64,000 nt of DNA from Arthrobacter sp. SLBN-100. Lineage in GTDB: Bacteria > Actinomycetota > Actinomycetes > Actinomycetales > Micrococcaceae. A program made the position numbers and the translations under genes. The stretch covers positions 3,534,001 through 3,598,000 of the forward strand of contig NZ_VFMY01000001.1 of the NCBI RefSeq assembly GCF_006715305.1, read 5' to 3'. Shown piece after piece: positions 35,010 through 44,355 of this stretch; position 1 is the first letter of the stretch; each line of letters opens with the position of its first letter. The notes below the pieces were generated by a model that was given only the letters and a program-made list of their open reading frames with translations, had not been told where the DNA came from and ran no database searches.

Positions 35010-36509
35010 ATGGTGCGCGAGCTTACCCACTACGTCGGCGGCCAACACGCCGCAGGCTTGTCCGGCCGTTTTGGCGACGTCTTTGATCCCTGTACCGGCG
35101 CAGTCCAGGCGCGCGTGCCGCTGGCCGGCAGGGACGAGGTGCACAACGCCGTTGCTGCCGGCGCGAAGGCACAGGAGGAATGGGCGGAGATGAACCCGCA
35201 GCGGCGGGGGAGGATCCTGCTCCGGTTCGTGGACCTGGTCAACCGGGATATTGACAGGCTGGCCCGGCTGCTGTCCTCCGAACATGGCAAGACCCTCGCC
35301 GACTCCAAAGGGGACATCCAGCGGGGACTGGAAGTGGTGGAGTTCGCAGCCGGCGCGCCGCACCTGCTCAAGGGAGAATTTTCCACTGAAGCCGGATCCG
35401 GGATAGACATCCATTCGCTGCGGCAGCCACTGGGCGTGGTGGCCGGCATTACGCCGTTCAACTTTCCCGCCATGATCCCGCTGTGGAAGTCCGGCCCGGC
35501 CTTGGCTGCGGGCAACGCGTTCATCCTGAAGCCCTCCGAGCGGGACCCTTCCGTGCCGCTGCGCCTGGCCGAACTGTACTCCGAGGCGGGCGTCCCGGAC
35601 GGAGTGTTCAACGTGGTCAACGGGGACAAAGAAGCCGTGGACGCGCTCCTTGAAGATCCGCTGGTCAGGGCCATCGGATTCGTGGGCTCCACCCCTATTG
35701 CCCAGTACATCTACGCCACCGCCGCTGCCCACGGAAAGCGCGCGCAGTGCTTCGGCGGTGCCAAGAACCACATGGTGATAATGCCGGACGCAGACCTGGA
35801 CCACGCCGCGGACGCCCTCATCGGCGCCGGGTACGGCTCCGCGGGGGAGCGCTGCATGGCCGTTTCCGTGGCCGTCCCGGTGGGGCAGGAAACAGCTGAC
35901 CGGCTGGTGGCCAGGCTTCAGGAACGGGTTAAGTCGCTTAAGGTGGGCCACAGCCTGGACCAGCACACAGACTTCGGCCCGGTGGTTACGGCCTCCGCCA
36001 GGGAACGGATTGAGGGCTGCATCCAGGCGGGAGTGGACGAGGGCGCCACCCTGCTGGCCGATGGCCGGGGCCTCACCGTGGAAGGCTACGAAGATGGCTT
36101 CTGGGTGGGCCCCACCCTCTTCGACCACGTGAGGCCGGAGATGGCCATCTACCGGCAGGAGATCTTCGGCCCCGTCCTCAGCGTGGTGCGGGCGGCCGAC
36201 TACGATGAAGCGCTCCGGCTCTGCAGCCGGAACGAGTACGGCAACGGCGTGGCCATCTTCACCCGGGACGGCGATGCTGCCCGGGATTTCGCCACCAGGG
36301 TGGATGTGGGCATGGTGGGTATCAATGTGCCCATCCCGGTGCCCCTGGCGTACTACACGTTCGGCGGCTGGAAGGCGTCAGGATTCGGCGACCTTAACCA
36401 GCACGGGGCGGATGCATTCCGCTTCTACACCAAGACGAAGACGGTCACCACCAGGTGGCCGTCAGGGATACGGCACGGGGCCAGCTTCGTGATGCCGGAA
36501 GGAAGTTGA
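35010..36509 (+). CDS. mmsA: CoA-acylating methylmalonate-semialdehyde dehydrogenase
   Basis: Aldehyde dehydrogenase superfamily protein of 499 residues with GAAGGAG upstream of ATG 35010. The catalytic cysteine is Cys282 in GSAGERCMAVS, a context characteristic of MmsA/IolA, and FNFPAMIPLWKSGPALAAGN and GSTPIAQYIYATAAAHGK give the nucleotide-binding fold. It converts methylmalonate semialdehyde to propionyl-CoA in valine breakdown. First gene of an operon with two crotonase-family genes and mmsB, with overlapping starts. Confidence 0.93.
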   Translation: MVRELTHYVGGQHAAGLSGRFGDVFDPCTGAVQARVPLAGRDEVHNAVAAGAKAQEEWAEMNPQRRGRILLRFVDLVNRDIDRLARLLSSEHGKTLADSKGDIQRGLEVVEFAAGAPHLLKGEFSTEAGSGIDIHSLRQPLGVVAGITPFNFPAMIPLWKSGPALAAGNAFILKPSERDPSVPLRLAELYSEAGVPDGVFNVVNGDKEAVDALLEDPLVRAIGFVGSTPIAQYIYATAAAHGKRAQCFGGAKNHMVIMPDADLDHAADALIGAGYGSAGERCMAVSVAVPVGQETADRLVARLQERVKSLKVGHSLDQHTDFGPVVTASARERIEGCIQAGVDEGATLLADGRGLTVEGYEDGFWVGPTLFDHVRPEMAIYRQEIFGPVLSVVRAADYDEALRLCSRNEYGNGVAIFTRDGDAARDFATRVDVGMVGINVPIPVPLAYYTFGGWKASGFGDLNQHGADAFRFYTKTKTVTTRWPSGIRHGASFVMPEGS

Positions 36510-37600
36510 TGGCAGACAGCGCAGAAAGCAGTACGGACACCAACGCCGAGGTGCTGTTTGAGCGCCGCGGGCAGCTGGGGGTGGTCACCCTCAACAGGCC
36601 TCGGGCGGTGAATGCGCTGACCACCGGGATGGTGGGCTCGCTTTTGGACCAGCTCACCGCATGGGCGGACGACGACGGCGTTGCCACGGTTCTTGTGCGC
36701 GGTGCCGGCGAACGGGGATTATGTGCCGGCGGCGACATTGTGGCCATCTATGAGGACATCCCCGCCGGCGGAGGGCAAACGGCCGGCTTCTGGCAGGCGG
36801 AATACCGGCTGAATTCGCTGATCGCCCGCTACCCCAAACCGTATGTCGCCTTCATGGATGGGCTGGTCCTGGGCGGCGGCGTGGGAATCTCGGCCCACGG
36901 CTCGGTGCGGGTGGTCACCGAGCGCACGCGGATGGGCATGCCGGAGACCACCATTGGTTTTGCCCCCGACGTCGGCGGGACCTTCCTGTTGTCCCGCTCA
37001 CCAGGGGAGGCGGGAACCCACGCGGCGCTCACCGGGGCGCACCTGAACGCGGGGGATGCCCTGTACCTGGGCCTCGCTGACTGCTGCGTCCCGTCGGCGC
37101 GGCTCGAGGAACTGATGGTGGCGCTGGAAAGCGAAACTGCGGAAGCCGCCGTCGTACGTTACAGGGGGCCGGTTCCGCCCTCCGCCGTTGAGGAGCAGCG
37201 GGGGTGGATCGACAGTTGCTACGCCTCCGACGACGCCGGGGAGATCGTCCGCCGGCTCCGGAGCTTCGGTGGCGAAAGGGGCGGGGAGGCGGCCAGTGCC
37301 GCCGACACCATCGAGGCGAAATCTCCCACCGCCGTGAAGGTGACGCTGGCATCGCTGCGGCGAGCCAAGGGCATGGCACTGGATGAAGCCCTCGCGCAGG
37401 AGTACCGGGTGGGACTGCGTTTCCTGGCGGCGCCGGATTTCCGCGAGGGCATCCGGGCGCAGGTGGTGGACAAGGACCGTACACCCCGCTGGCGCCCGCC
37501 AACTCTCGCCGAGGTGCTGCCGGAGCAGGTGGAGCGCTTTTTTGACCCGCTGGGCAGCAAGGAACTGGACCTTGAGTTGAAGGAGACGGACCATGCCTGA
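36509..37600 (+). CDS. Enoyl-CoA hydratase/isomerase family, 3-hydroxyisobutyryl-CoA hydrolase type
   Basis: Crotonase-fold protein of 363 residues; its ATG overlaps the mmsA stop. GERGLCAGGDI, VLGGGVGISAHG and MGMPETTIGFAPDVGG are the oxyanion-hole and Glu motifs. The size and the C-terminal 3-hydroxyisobutyryl-CoA hydrolase-like part (FREGIRAQVVDKDRTPRW) indicate HIBCH-type hydrolase, which releases 3-hydroxyisobutyrate from its CoA ester for mmsB. Its neighbours agree with this. Confidence 0.88.
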   Translation: MADSAESSTDTNAEVLFERRGQLGVVTLNRPRAVNALTTGMVGSLLDQLTAWADDDGVATVLVRGAGERGLCAGGDIVAIYEDIPAGGGQTAGFWQAEYRLNSLIARYPKPYVAFMDGLVLGGGVGISAHGSVRVVTERTRMGMPETTIGFAPDVGGTFLLSRSPGEAGTHAALTGAHLNAGDALYLGLADCCVPSARLEELMVALESETAEAAVVRYRGPVPPSAVEEQRGWIDSCYASDDAGEIVRRLRSFGGERGGEAASAADTIEAKSPTAVKVTLASLRRAKGMALDEALAQEYRVGLRFLAAPDFREGIRAQVVDKDRTPRWRPPTLAEVLPEQVERFFDPLGSKELDLELKETDHA

Positions 37601-38618
37601 GGGCTACACCATCGCGTTCCTGGGCCTTGGCCACATGGGCGGTCCCATGGCGGTGAACCTGGTCCGCGCTGGCTACACCGTGGCAGGTTTCGACGTGGTG
37701 CCCGCCGCCCTTGATGCTGCACGGGAGCATGGCGTTCCTGTTGCCGCCAGCGCCGCTGAAGCAGTTTCCGGCGCCAACGTGGTCCTGACGATGTTCCCCA
37801 GCGGCCGGCATGTGCTCGACGCCTACCAGGGCAGCGGCGGCGGGCCCGGCCTGCTGTCCGCTGCTGCCCCCGGAACCATGTTCCTGGATTGTTCCACCAT
37901 CAACGTTGACGAAGCGCGGGAAGCAGCAAGGCTGGCCATCGACGCCGGCCACCGCTCGGTGGACGCTCCTGTTTCGGGCGGCGTGGTGGGGGCGGAGGCC
38001 GGGACGCTGACGTTCATGGTGGGCGGCGATCCGGAGGACTTCGAAGCAGTGCGTCCGCTGCTGGAGGTGATGGGCAAGCGGGTGGTGCACTGCGGTGCCC
38101 ACGGGGCGGGACAGGCCGCGAAGATCTGCAACAACCTGATCCTGGGCGCCTCCATGATTGCCGTGAGCGAGGCCTTTGTCCTGGGGGAGAAACTGGGCCT
38201 GACCCACCAGGCACTCTTTGACGTGGCATCAGCAGCCTCCGGGCAATGCTGGGCGCTGACCACCAACTGCCCCGTGCCCGGGCCTGTCCCCACCAGCCCA
38301 GCTAACCGCGACTACCAGCCCGGTTTTGCCGGGGCCCTCATGGCCAAGGACCTCCAACTTGCCGTCAATGCACTGCAAAGCACCGGAGTGGCAGCCCGGG
38401 TGGGTCCGCTCGCCGCGGAAATCTACGGTACGTTTGCCGCGGAAGGCGGCGCCGGACGTGACTTCTCCGGAATCATCACGGACATCCGGGACAAGTCCGA
38501 TGCCCGGGACGGATCAGGGAACATGAACCGGCCGGGGAATCATGCCGGCGGCACTCCACAGACGGCATCAAAAAGTGCGGCACACAGTGCAGCGCAGGAC
38601 GACGGGAGCCCCGAATGA
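37593..38618 (+). CDS. mmsB: 3-hydroxyisobutyrate dehydrogenase with low-complexity C-terminal tail
   Basis: NAD-dependent dehydrogenase of 341 residues: [17 protein letters not shown] near the start, [22 protein letters not shown], and catalytic Lys177 in [11 protein letters not shown]. It oxidizes 3-hydroxyisobutyrate to methylmalonate semialdehyde, the substrate of MmsA. The last 40 or so residues (Gly, Asn, Ala, Ser rich) exceed the usual family end near 300 and are probably disordered. Overlaps its neighbours on both sides. Confidence 0.93.
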   Translation: MPEGYTIAFLGLGHMGGPMAVNLVRAGYTVAGFDVVPAALDAAREHGVPVAASAAEAVSGANVVLTMFPSGRHVLDAYQGSGGGPGLLSAAAPGTMFLDCSTINVDEAREAARLAIDAGHRSVDAPVSGGVVGAEAGTLTFMVGGDPEDFEAVRPLLEVMGKRVVHCGAHGAGQAAKICNNLILGASMIAVSEAFVLGEKLGLTHQALFDVASAASGQCWALTTNCPVPGPVPTSPANRDYQPGFAGALMAKDLQLAVNALQSTGVAARVGPLAAEIYGTFAAEGGAGRDFSGIITDIRDKSDARDGSGNMNRPGNHAGGTPQTASKSAAHSAAQDDGSPE

Positions 38619-39391
38619 CGGAATACACGAGCATCCTGGTGGAACAGCGCGGCCGGGTGGGGCTGGTGACGCTCAACCGGCCTCAAGCGCTGAATGCCCT
38701 GAACAAGGCCACCATGGAGGAGCTCGTGCAGGCCGTCCGCGCCATGGACTCCGATCCCGCGGTAGGAGCGGTGGTTATCACCGGCTCCAGCAAGGCCTTC
38801 GCCGCCGGGGCTGACATCAAGGAAATGGCGGCCCAGGGCTACATGGAGATGTACGCAGCGGACTGGTTCCGCGGCTGGGAGGACTTTACCAGGCTCCGCA
38901 TTCCCACCATTGCCGCAGTCTCCGGCTTCGCGCTGGGTGGCGGCTGCGAACTGGCCATGATGTGCGATCTCATCATCGCCGGAGACAACGCCAAGTTCGG
39001 GCAGCCCGAGATCAACCTGGGCGTGCTGCCCGGCATGGGCGGGTCGCAGCGGCTCACCAGGGCCGTGGGCAAGGCCAAGGCGATGGACCTGATCCTCACC
39101 GGCAGGTTCATGGGGGCCGAGGAAGCTGACCGGTGCGGCCTGGTGTCCCGCGTGGTTCCCGCTGAGGATGTCGTGGAGGAAGCCGTCAAAGCCGCAGAAG
39201 TCATCGCGTCCAAGTCCAAACCGGTGGCCATGGTGGCCAAGGAGGCCGTCAACGCGGCCTTCGAAACCGGGCTCGCCCAGGGAGTGGTGTTCGAGCGCAG
39301 GCTTTTCCATTCGCTCTTCGCCACGGAGGACCAAAAGGAAGGCATGGCGGCGTTTACCGGGAAACGCGAGCCCGAGTTCCGGCACCGGTAG
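38615..39391 (+). CDS. Enoyl-CoA hydratase
   Basis: Crotonase of 258 residues, typical length for Ech[12 protein letters not shown] is the oxyanion-hole region, and [11 protein letters not shown] and [16 protein letters not shown] hold the two catalytic glutamates. It hydrates enoyl-CoA, here probably methacrylyl-CoA in valine breakdown or short-chain fatty acyl intermediates. The ATG overlaps the mmsB stop, so it belongs to the valine operon. Confidence 0.93.
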   Translation: MTEYTSILVEQRGRVGLVTLNRPQALNALNKATMEELVQAVRAMDSDPAVGAVVITGSSKAFAAGADIKEMAAQGYMEMYAADWFRGWEDFTRLRIPTIAAVSGFALGGGCELAMMCDLIIAGDNAKFGQPEINLGVLPGMGGSQRLTRAVGKAKAMDLILTGRFMGAEEADRCGLVSRVVPAEDVVEEAVKAAEVIASKSKPVAMVAKEAVNAAFETGLAQGVVFERRLFHSLFATEDQKEGMAAFTGKREPEFRHR

Positions 39392-39464
39392 GAGAATCCA
39401 GCCTTTACCCAGCTGCATAAGGTAGACAGGGCAAGGCAGCTGTGGAATCGGACGGGGAGCTTCT

Positions 39465-40118
39465 ATGTGGGGAACGGCGGCGGACGCGGGCGGCTCGGCC
39501 GAAAACCTGACCGGGTTGGTTGGCGTCGCTGCCCGGGGTATCGAGCAGCTCGGCGAATGGGGCGTGGGGCTCTTCACCCTGGCCGAAACCATGCTGCCGC
39601 CCATTCCCAGCGAAGTGATCCTGCCGCTGGCCGGCTACCTTGCCAGGCAGGGCTCCCTGAACTTGGCCCTGGTTTTTGTCACCAGCACGTTGGGCGCCTG
39701 GCTTGGGGCCCTCCTCCTCTACTCGCTTGGGGCCAAGCTTGGCCTGGAGCGGTCCATCCGCGGGTTGTCAAAGCTACCGCTGGTGGACCGGGAGGACTTT
39801 GAACACGCCGCCGGCTGGTTCCGCCGGCATGGGCGGCGGTCCATCTTCTTCGGGCGGCTGCTTCCCGGTGTGCGGAGCCTTATTTCCCTTCCGGCCGGTG
39901 CTGCAGCCGTGCCACTGGGCATGTTCACCATCTACACGCTCGGTGGCAGCGGGCTGTGGAACGGGCTGCTGCTGGGGTTGGGGTACCTGCTGGGCACACA
40001 GTACCGGCTGATCGAGGAGTACTCACGGTTCCTGAACTACGCCGTTTATGCCGCTGCAGCTGTCACCGTGGTGCTGCTCGTGGCCCGCAGGATCAAACGC
40101 GCCAAAGCGCCGCGCTGA
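39465..40118 (+). CDS. DedA family membrane protein
   Basis: Membrane protein of 217 residues with a GGGGAG site before ATG 39465. DedA features visible are the amphipathic EQLGEWGVGLFTLAE re-entrant start with PPIPSEVILPLAGYLA, the FGRLLPGVRSLISLPAGAA motif and a C-terminal helix near 190. DedA proteins are thought to move lipids and to help envelope integrity. Not obviously linked to the valine operon upstream (73-base gap). Confidence 0.88.
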   Translation: MWGTAADAGGSAENLTGLVGVAARGIEQLGEWGVGLFTLAETMLPPIPSEVILPLAGYLARQGSLNLALVFVTSTLGAWLGALLLYSLGAKLGLERSIRGLSKLPLVDREDFEHAAGWFRRHGRRSIFFGRLLPGVRSLISLPAGAAAVPLGMFTIYTLGGSGLWNGLLLGLGYLLGTQYRLIEEYSRFLNYAVYAAAAVTVVLLVARRIKRAKAPR

Positions 40119-40148
40119 CCCTGCGCGCCCGGCTGTCCTGCTTTCAGC

Positions 40149-40658
40149 TCAGGAGTCGACGAAGTCGCCGGCATTCCGGCGGAAGTCCCCCAGTATCCGG
40201 ATCAGCTGATCGATATCCTCCCGCCCGAAGCCGGAGGCGCTGAAAACCTCGGCGTTCAGCGCCGCCGTCGAACGTTTCGCCAAGGTGCGCCCCTCGGCAG
40301 TGAGCTCGACCAGCGTGGTGCGGCCGTCCGTCCGGTGCGGTGACCGGCGGACCAGCCCGGCCTCCTGCAGCCGGTCCACCGCGTTAGTGATGGACGTCGG
40401 ATGGACCTGGAGGAGCGTGCTGGCCTTTTTCATCGGAAGGGAGCCGCTCCTGGAAAAGCTCAGGAGCGCGAGCAGCTCGTAGCGTGCGAAGGTCAGCCCG
40501 AAAGGCTTCAGCACGAGTTCGATCCTGGCGAGCAGAATCTGCTGGGTCCGCATGATGGCAGTGATGGCTGCCATGGGAGCGGCCATGTCCGCCCAGCCGT
40601 GGTCCTCCCAGTTTCGGCGGGCATCAGCAATGGGATCGCGGGGGAGCGGAGTGCCCAT
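40149..40658 (-). CDS. MarR-family transcriptional regulator
   Basis: Protein of 169 residues with a winged helix (LTFARYELLALLSFSRSGSLPMKKASTLL then VDRLQEAGLVRRS and GRTTLVELTAEG). It is divergent from the acyl-CoA dehydrogenase gene with about 100 bases between starts, so it probably regulates that gene and itself. Inducer unknown; an acyl-CoA or aromatic compound is plausible. Confidence 0.9.
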   Translation of the reverse strand: MGTPLPRDPIADARRNWEDHGWADMAAPMAAITAIMRTQQILLARIELVLKPFGLTFARYELLALLSFSRSGSLPMKKASTLLQVHPTSITNAVDRLQEAGLVRRSPHRTDGRTTLVELTAEGRTLAKRSTAALNAEVFSASGFGREDIDQLIRILGDFRRNAGDFVDS

Positions 40659-40762
40659 AGCCAGCCTTTCACCGTGTGATGCGCCTCACGTATTGGGGAA
40701 CCTGTGAATATACTAGGACATCCAACGGTTTGGTAAATCAGTTCAGCAGAGCGAGGGGACCT

Positions 40763-41953
40763 ATGCCTGTGCCGCCCGCAGGACCTCACGGCGCGCCGCC
40801 CTTTCCTGATGCGGACCTGATGTACATCGTTGACCTCCTGGCGCCTCCCGAACGGGACAGGTACTTCGGTATCCGCCAGTTCCTCCAGTCCTCGGTCCGC
40901 CAGCCCTCCATTGGGTATTGGAACCGGGAAGAGTTCCCCTTTGGGCTGCTGGCGGACATGGGAAAGCATGGCCTCGGGGCCCTGCAGCTGGACGGCAGTT
41001 CCACGCTTTTCAAGGGCCTCATGTACGTGGAGCTGGCCCGCGCCGACGTGTCTCTTTCGGCGCTCGCCGGGATCCACAATGAACTCATCCTCGGGATGAT
41101 CAGCGAGCTGGGGTCGGAGGAGCAGAAGGCCCGGTGGCTGCCCGGCCTGAAATCCTTCGCCCACCTTGGAGCCTTTGCGCTGACGGAGCCGGATCATGGC
41201 TCGGACATCGCCGGCGGGCTGGAAACGTCGGCCAGGCTGGACGGCGGTGATTGGGTCCTCAATGGTGCCAAGCGCTGGATCGGGGCCGCCACTATCGCCG
41301 ATTTCGCCCTGGTCTGGGCGAGGGACGTGGCGGATGGCGAAATTAAGGGCTTCATCGTGGAAACGGACAGGCCCGGCTACACCGCCACCAAGATCTCCAA
41401 CAAGATCGGCCTGCGGATCATGCAGAATGCGGACATCGTGCTGGAGGGCGTACGCATCCCGGCGGGCAACCTGCTGCCCGGGGCCACGAGCTTCTCCAGG
41501 ACCAACGAGCTTTTACGGGACTCCCGCGCCTGGGTGGGCTGGCAAGGTGCGGGAATCCAGCTGGCTGCCTTCGACGTCGCCCGCGCCTACGCCCTGGGCC
41601 GGCGGCAGTTCGGCAGGGAACTGGCCGGCTTCCAGCTGGTCCAGCAACAGCTCGCCGATATATTGGGCAACGCATCCGCCTCGTTGGCGCTGATGGCGCA
41701 GCTGGCACGCATCCAGCAGGAGGGGAAGCTGGAGATGGTCCAGGCCGCCATGGCCAAGGCCACCGTCACCCGGTTGGCCCGGTCCTCCGTGGCCATGGGC
41801 CGCTCGCTGCTGGGCGGCAACGGCATCAGCAGCGACTACGAGATGGGCAAGCTGTTCGGCGACGCCGAAATTCTCTACACCTACGAGGGCAGCTACGAGA
41901 TCAACTCGCTCATTGTGGGCAGGGCCGTCACCGGCAGGTCGGCTTTCCACTAG
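40763..41953 (+). CDS. Acyl-CoA dehydrogenase
   Basis: Flavoprotein of 396 residues; ATG 40763 is chosen because GAGGGGA lies just upstream (the frame from 40676 is intergenic). FAD/substrate motifs include ALTEPDHGSD and GAKRWIGAATIAD; the catalytic base is probably Glu375 in YTYEGSYEINSLIVGRA, a position typical of glutaryl-CoA and long-chain type enzymes. It oxidizes an acyl-CoA to enoyl-CoA. Control by the divergent MarR regulator is likely. Confidence 0.9.
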   Translation: MPVPPAGPHGAPPFPDADLMYIVDLLAPPERDRYFGIRQFLQSSVRQPSIGYWNREEFPFGLLADMGKHGLGALQLDGSSTLFKGLMYVELARADVSLSALAGIHNELILGMISELGSEEQKARWLPGLKSFAHLGAFALTEPDHGSDIAGGLETSARLDGGDWVLNGAKRWIGAATIADFALVWARDVADGEIKGFIVETDRPGYTATKISNKIGLRIMQNADIVLEGVRIPAGNLLPGATSFSRTNELLRDSRAWVGWQGAGIQLAAFDVARAYALGRRQFGRELAGFQLVQQQLADILGNASASLALMAQLARIQQEGKLEMVQAAMAKATVTRLARSSVAMGRSLLGGNGISSDYEMGKLFGDAEILYTYEGSYEINSLIVGRAVTGRSAFH

Positions 41954-42024
41954 GTACCCATGGTGGCCCACCCGTTTTAGCCGGCTGCCGTTGTCCCGCC
42001 GGACCGGCATCGGTAGCATCAAAC

Positions 42025-42040
42025 ACTAAGCCTGCTTAGT
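42025..42040. promoter_or_regulatory. Candidate operator before the SDR gene
   Basis: ACTAAGCCTGCTTAGT is a perfect 16-base palindrome except its two-base centre, about 40 bases upstream of the SDR start. Form fits a TetR- or GntR-type operator; the regulator is unknown. Confidence 0.45.
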
Positions 42041-42080
42041 TTCATGCCAGGGCAGTCCACGGACGAAAAGGGGATGCCGA

Positions 42081-43058
42081 ATGCGCATCAAGAATCCAGT
42101 TGTGGTGATCACCGGCGCATCCAGCGGCATCGGAAGGGCCACGGCCCTGCGCTTTGCCGCCAAGGGAGCCCGGCTGGTCCTGGCCGCCCGTGGAGCGAAA
42201 TCCCTGGAAGAGGCGGCTCGAGAATGCAGGAAACGCGGCGCGAAGGCCGTTGCCGTCCCCACCGACGTGACAGACGTGGGAAAGATGGACGAACTGGCAG
42301 CGCGTGCTGTCAAGGAGTTCGGGCGCCTGGATGTGTGGGTCAACAATGCGGCAGTGGGTGCATTCGGCCTGCTGACCGACATTCCGCCAAAGGACTTCCA
42401 GCGGGTACTTGACGTCAACATCTCAGGGTACGTGAACGGTGCCCGGGCAGCACTGCCCCGTCTGCGCGCCCAGGGGTCCGGCATCCTGATCAACGTTGCG
42501 TCCATTGTGTCGGAAATCCCGTTGCCGTACTCCGCCGCTTACTCCATCTCGAAGGCCGCGGTGCGGGCCCTGAGCGTCAGCCTGCGCTCGGAACTGGCGC
42601 GCGAAGGCGTCGCCGGGGTGGACGTGTGCACGGTCCTCCCGGCCACCATTGACACGCCCTTCTACCAGAATGCAGCCAATTACACCGGCCGCCGCCCGAT
42701 GGCCATGCCTCCCGTTTACACTCCGGAACGGGTTGCGAAAGCCGTGGTGGGGCTCGTCGACCACCCGCGCCGGGAAACTGTCGCGGGAGGACTGGCGGGC
42801 CGCCTCCTGGTACTGCAGCACAAGGTCGCCCCTGGCGCCGTCGAAGCTACCACCGCCCGGCAAGTGGACACCCGCCAGCTGTCCCGGCGGCAGCCCGCCC
42901 CCGTGACCCCGGGAAACCTCCACCAAGCGTCACAGGCAATCCGGAAGGCTTCCACTGGAGGCGGGTGGCACGGCCGACGGCGGACGGCACAGCGGAACAT
43001 CGGAGCCGCTGCGGTGCTCGCCGGGGCGGTGGTCGCCTTACGGAAGAGGCTGGGCTGA
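42081..43058 (+). CDS. Short-chain dehydrogenase/reductase
   Basis: SDR of 325 residues with the NAD(P) motif VVITGASSGIGRATA, the NNAAVG motif and the catalytic Ser plus YSISKAAVRALSVSL (Tyr and Lys). The core ends near residue 250; the extra 75 residues include a basic region and a hydrophobic C-terminus (NIGAAAVLAGAVVAL), suggesting membrane association. AAAAGGGGA precedes the ATG. Substrate unknown. Confidence 0.88.
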   Translation: MRIKNPVVVITGASSGIGRATALRFAAKGARLVLAARGAKSLEEAARECRKRGAKAVAVPTDVTDVGKMDELAARAVKEFGRLDVWVNNAAVGAFGLLTDIPPKDFQRVLDVNISGYVNGARAALPRLRAQGSGILINVASIVSEIPLPYSAAYSISKAAVRALSVSLRSELAREGVAGVDVCTVLPATIDTPFYQNAANYTGRRPMAMPPVYTPERVAKAVVGLVDHPRRETVAGGLAGRLLVLQHKVAPGAVEATTARQVDTRQLSRRQPAPVTPGNLHQASQAIRKASTGGGWHGRRRTAQRNIGAAAVLAGAVVALRKRLG

Positions 43059-43137
43059 TTGCGCCGCTGGAGGTTCTTTTCGGCGTGATTCCGGTTGCTT
43101 CCATGCTCCGAGCGTAGGGGTTGACGCTGCGTCAAGG

Positions 43138-43521
43138 TCAAGCGGGTTTTTGCGGGAACCGGTGCCGCGAAGACCGGGTGCGGGGCGAGCGCGTCCGGGC
43201 CTGGGCAACGAGCCGGGTGAACGCAAAGATAAAGAGCGCCTCGATGAGGAGCATCAGGGCAACGAGCAGCCATTGTTCCTCGGCAACAAAAACAATGCAT
43301 CCTGCCAGCGCGAGGATGGTTCCGAGGATCAGGGTGTAGACGGCAAACCCGACGGCGACCCGGGCACTGCGGACTCCGGTGCGGAAACCGAACCCCAGCG
43401 GCTCCCCGCCGGGATGCCCCGGGACACGGTCCGGCCCGGCAGGTGGGAGCCTGTCGAACTCCTCCCACGGGTCCTTGCCTGCATCGTTGCCTGGAACGTT
43501 GTCCGGGTGCTGTCCGGTCAT
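43138..43521 (-). CDS. Small two-helix membrane protein, unknown function
   Basis: Protein of 127 residues: a Pro/Gly-rich N-terminus (about 1-50), two membrane helices (about 55-77 and 82-105) and a basic tail rich in Arg. No family recognized. Not obviously in an operon with its neighbours. Confidence 0.55.
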   Translation of the reverse strand: MTGQHPDNVPGNDAGKDPWEEFDRLPPAGPDRVPGHPGGEPLGFGFRTGVRSARVAVGFAVYTLILGTILALAGCIVFVAEEQWLLVALMLLIEALFIFAFTRLVAQARTRSPRTRSSRHRFPQKPA

Positions 43522-43637
43522 AACCTAATTATCCCAAACCCCGGTGCGCGATAGGGAGCCCGAAGGCGGACGGCGCAACCCAGGATGGGATCACGTGGAG
43601 AAGCGTCCGGGAGCCAGCCTTGGAAATAAAGCAAAAA

Positions 43638-43673
43638 CAGCGGCCCCTCCAACGAGTGTTGGAGAGGCCGCTG
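43638..43673 (-). terminator. Intrinsic terminator of the cold-shock gene
   Basis: On the minus strand CAGCGGCCTCTCCAAC, ACTC loop and a matching 16-base arm form a stem with one mismatch, followed by TTTTTGC TTTATTT. It lies 45 bases after the cspA stop. Confidence 0.88.
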
Positions 43674-43717
43674 CCTGGCGGGATTCCTCCTGCTGGTGCG
43701 GGAGGAAAACCGAAGCC

Positions 43718-43921
43718 TTAGAGCGGGCGGATGTTCTCTGCCTGCGGGCCCTTGGGACCCTGGGTCACATCGAATTCAACCTTCTGGTTCTCATCGAGTG
43801 AGCGGTATCCGCTGCTGGCGATTGCGGAGTAGTGGGCGAAAACGTCAGCGGACCCGTCATCGGGGGCAATGAAGCCAAAACCCTTTTCGGCGTTGAACCA
43901 TTTAACTGTGCCTGTTGCCAT
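43718..43921 (-). CDS. cspA: Cold-shock protein
   Basis: Protein of 67 residues, the normal CspA length, from ATG 43921 (the longer open frame above it is leader). RNP1 KGFGFIA and RNP2 DVFAHYSAI give the nucleic-acid binding OB fold. It acts as an RNA chaperone in cold or general stress. The intrinsic terminator follows closely; the long upstream leader is typical for this family. Confidence 0.95.
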   Translation of the reverse strand: MATGTVKWFNAEKGFGFIAPDDGSADVFAHYSAIASSGYRSLDENQKVEFDVTQGPKGPQAENIRPL

Positions 43922-44052
43922 GGCTGCATTCCTTCGTGTGACTCTGATTCTCTCCCCGGGCCATCGGCCCGAAGTGTGCGGAGAACGTCCCCCGCAGTCC
44001 CCAACGTACGGGGCGAAAGCCAAGCTTGCAAGGGTATCGACACTCAGAGTCG

Positions 44053-44155
44053 TCAGCGCATGCCCTCGCGGCGGATGGCGGTGGCGATGGCAGCGGCCCT
44101 GGTGTCCACCCCGGGCTTGGCATAAATATGCGCAAAGGTGGGTCTTGACCGTGGA
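44053..44155 (-). pseudogene. Relic of a LuxR/NarL-type helix-turn-helix C-terminus
   Basis: On the minus strand from 44155 the sequence reads STVKTHL and then, if one T of the TTT at 44134-44136 is removed, [26 protein letters not shown] followed by a stop (44053-44055). This is the classic end of a LuxR-type DNA-binding domain. Upstream of 44155 the match decays and no receiver domain is seen. It is a truncated, frameshifted remnant. Confidence 0.6.
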
Positions 44156-44260
44156 ACAGTGCAGATCCTGATCGCCGCCGGCGCACGGGTCAGGAACGCT
44201 CCCGGAGGTCACGTCTTTAGTCGGGCCCGCGGCTGGCCTTCGGACTGACCGCGCCGCTGA

Positions 44261-44346
44261 GTTTCCCCACCTTTTCCGGTCGGGCACGACGACGCGCCGC
44301 ACTTTTGGTGCGGCGCGCCGCCGTCGTGCCCTAAAGGTGGGGAAAC
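44261..44346. repeat. Nested GC-rich inverted repeat after the thiolase gene
   Basis: Inner arms 44282-44302 and 44307-44331 pair around a TTTTG loop with small bulges; outer arms GTTTCCCCACCTTTT (44261-44275) and AAAGGTGGGGAAAC (44333-44346) also pair. It begins 10 bases beyond the thiolase stop, so it may be a terminator. Similar hairpins occur near 48026 and 55679. Confidence 0.7.
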
Positions 44347-44355
44347 CCGGCGGGA

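Larger units (their letters stand above)
43922..44355. other. cspA leader region with a gene relic and a large hairpin
   Basis: About 434 bases between cspA and the thiolase gene stop. It includes the cspA promoter and leader near the cspA end, a degraded LuxR-type HTH sequence (44053-44155, minus strand) and a nested inverted repeat at 44261-44346. No intact gene. Confidence 0.6.
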
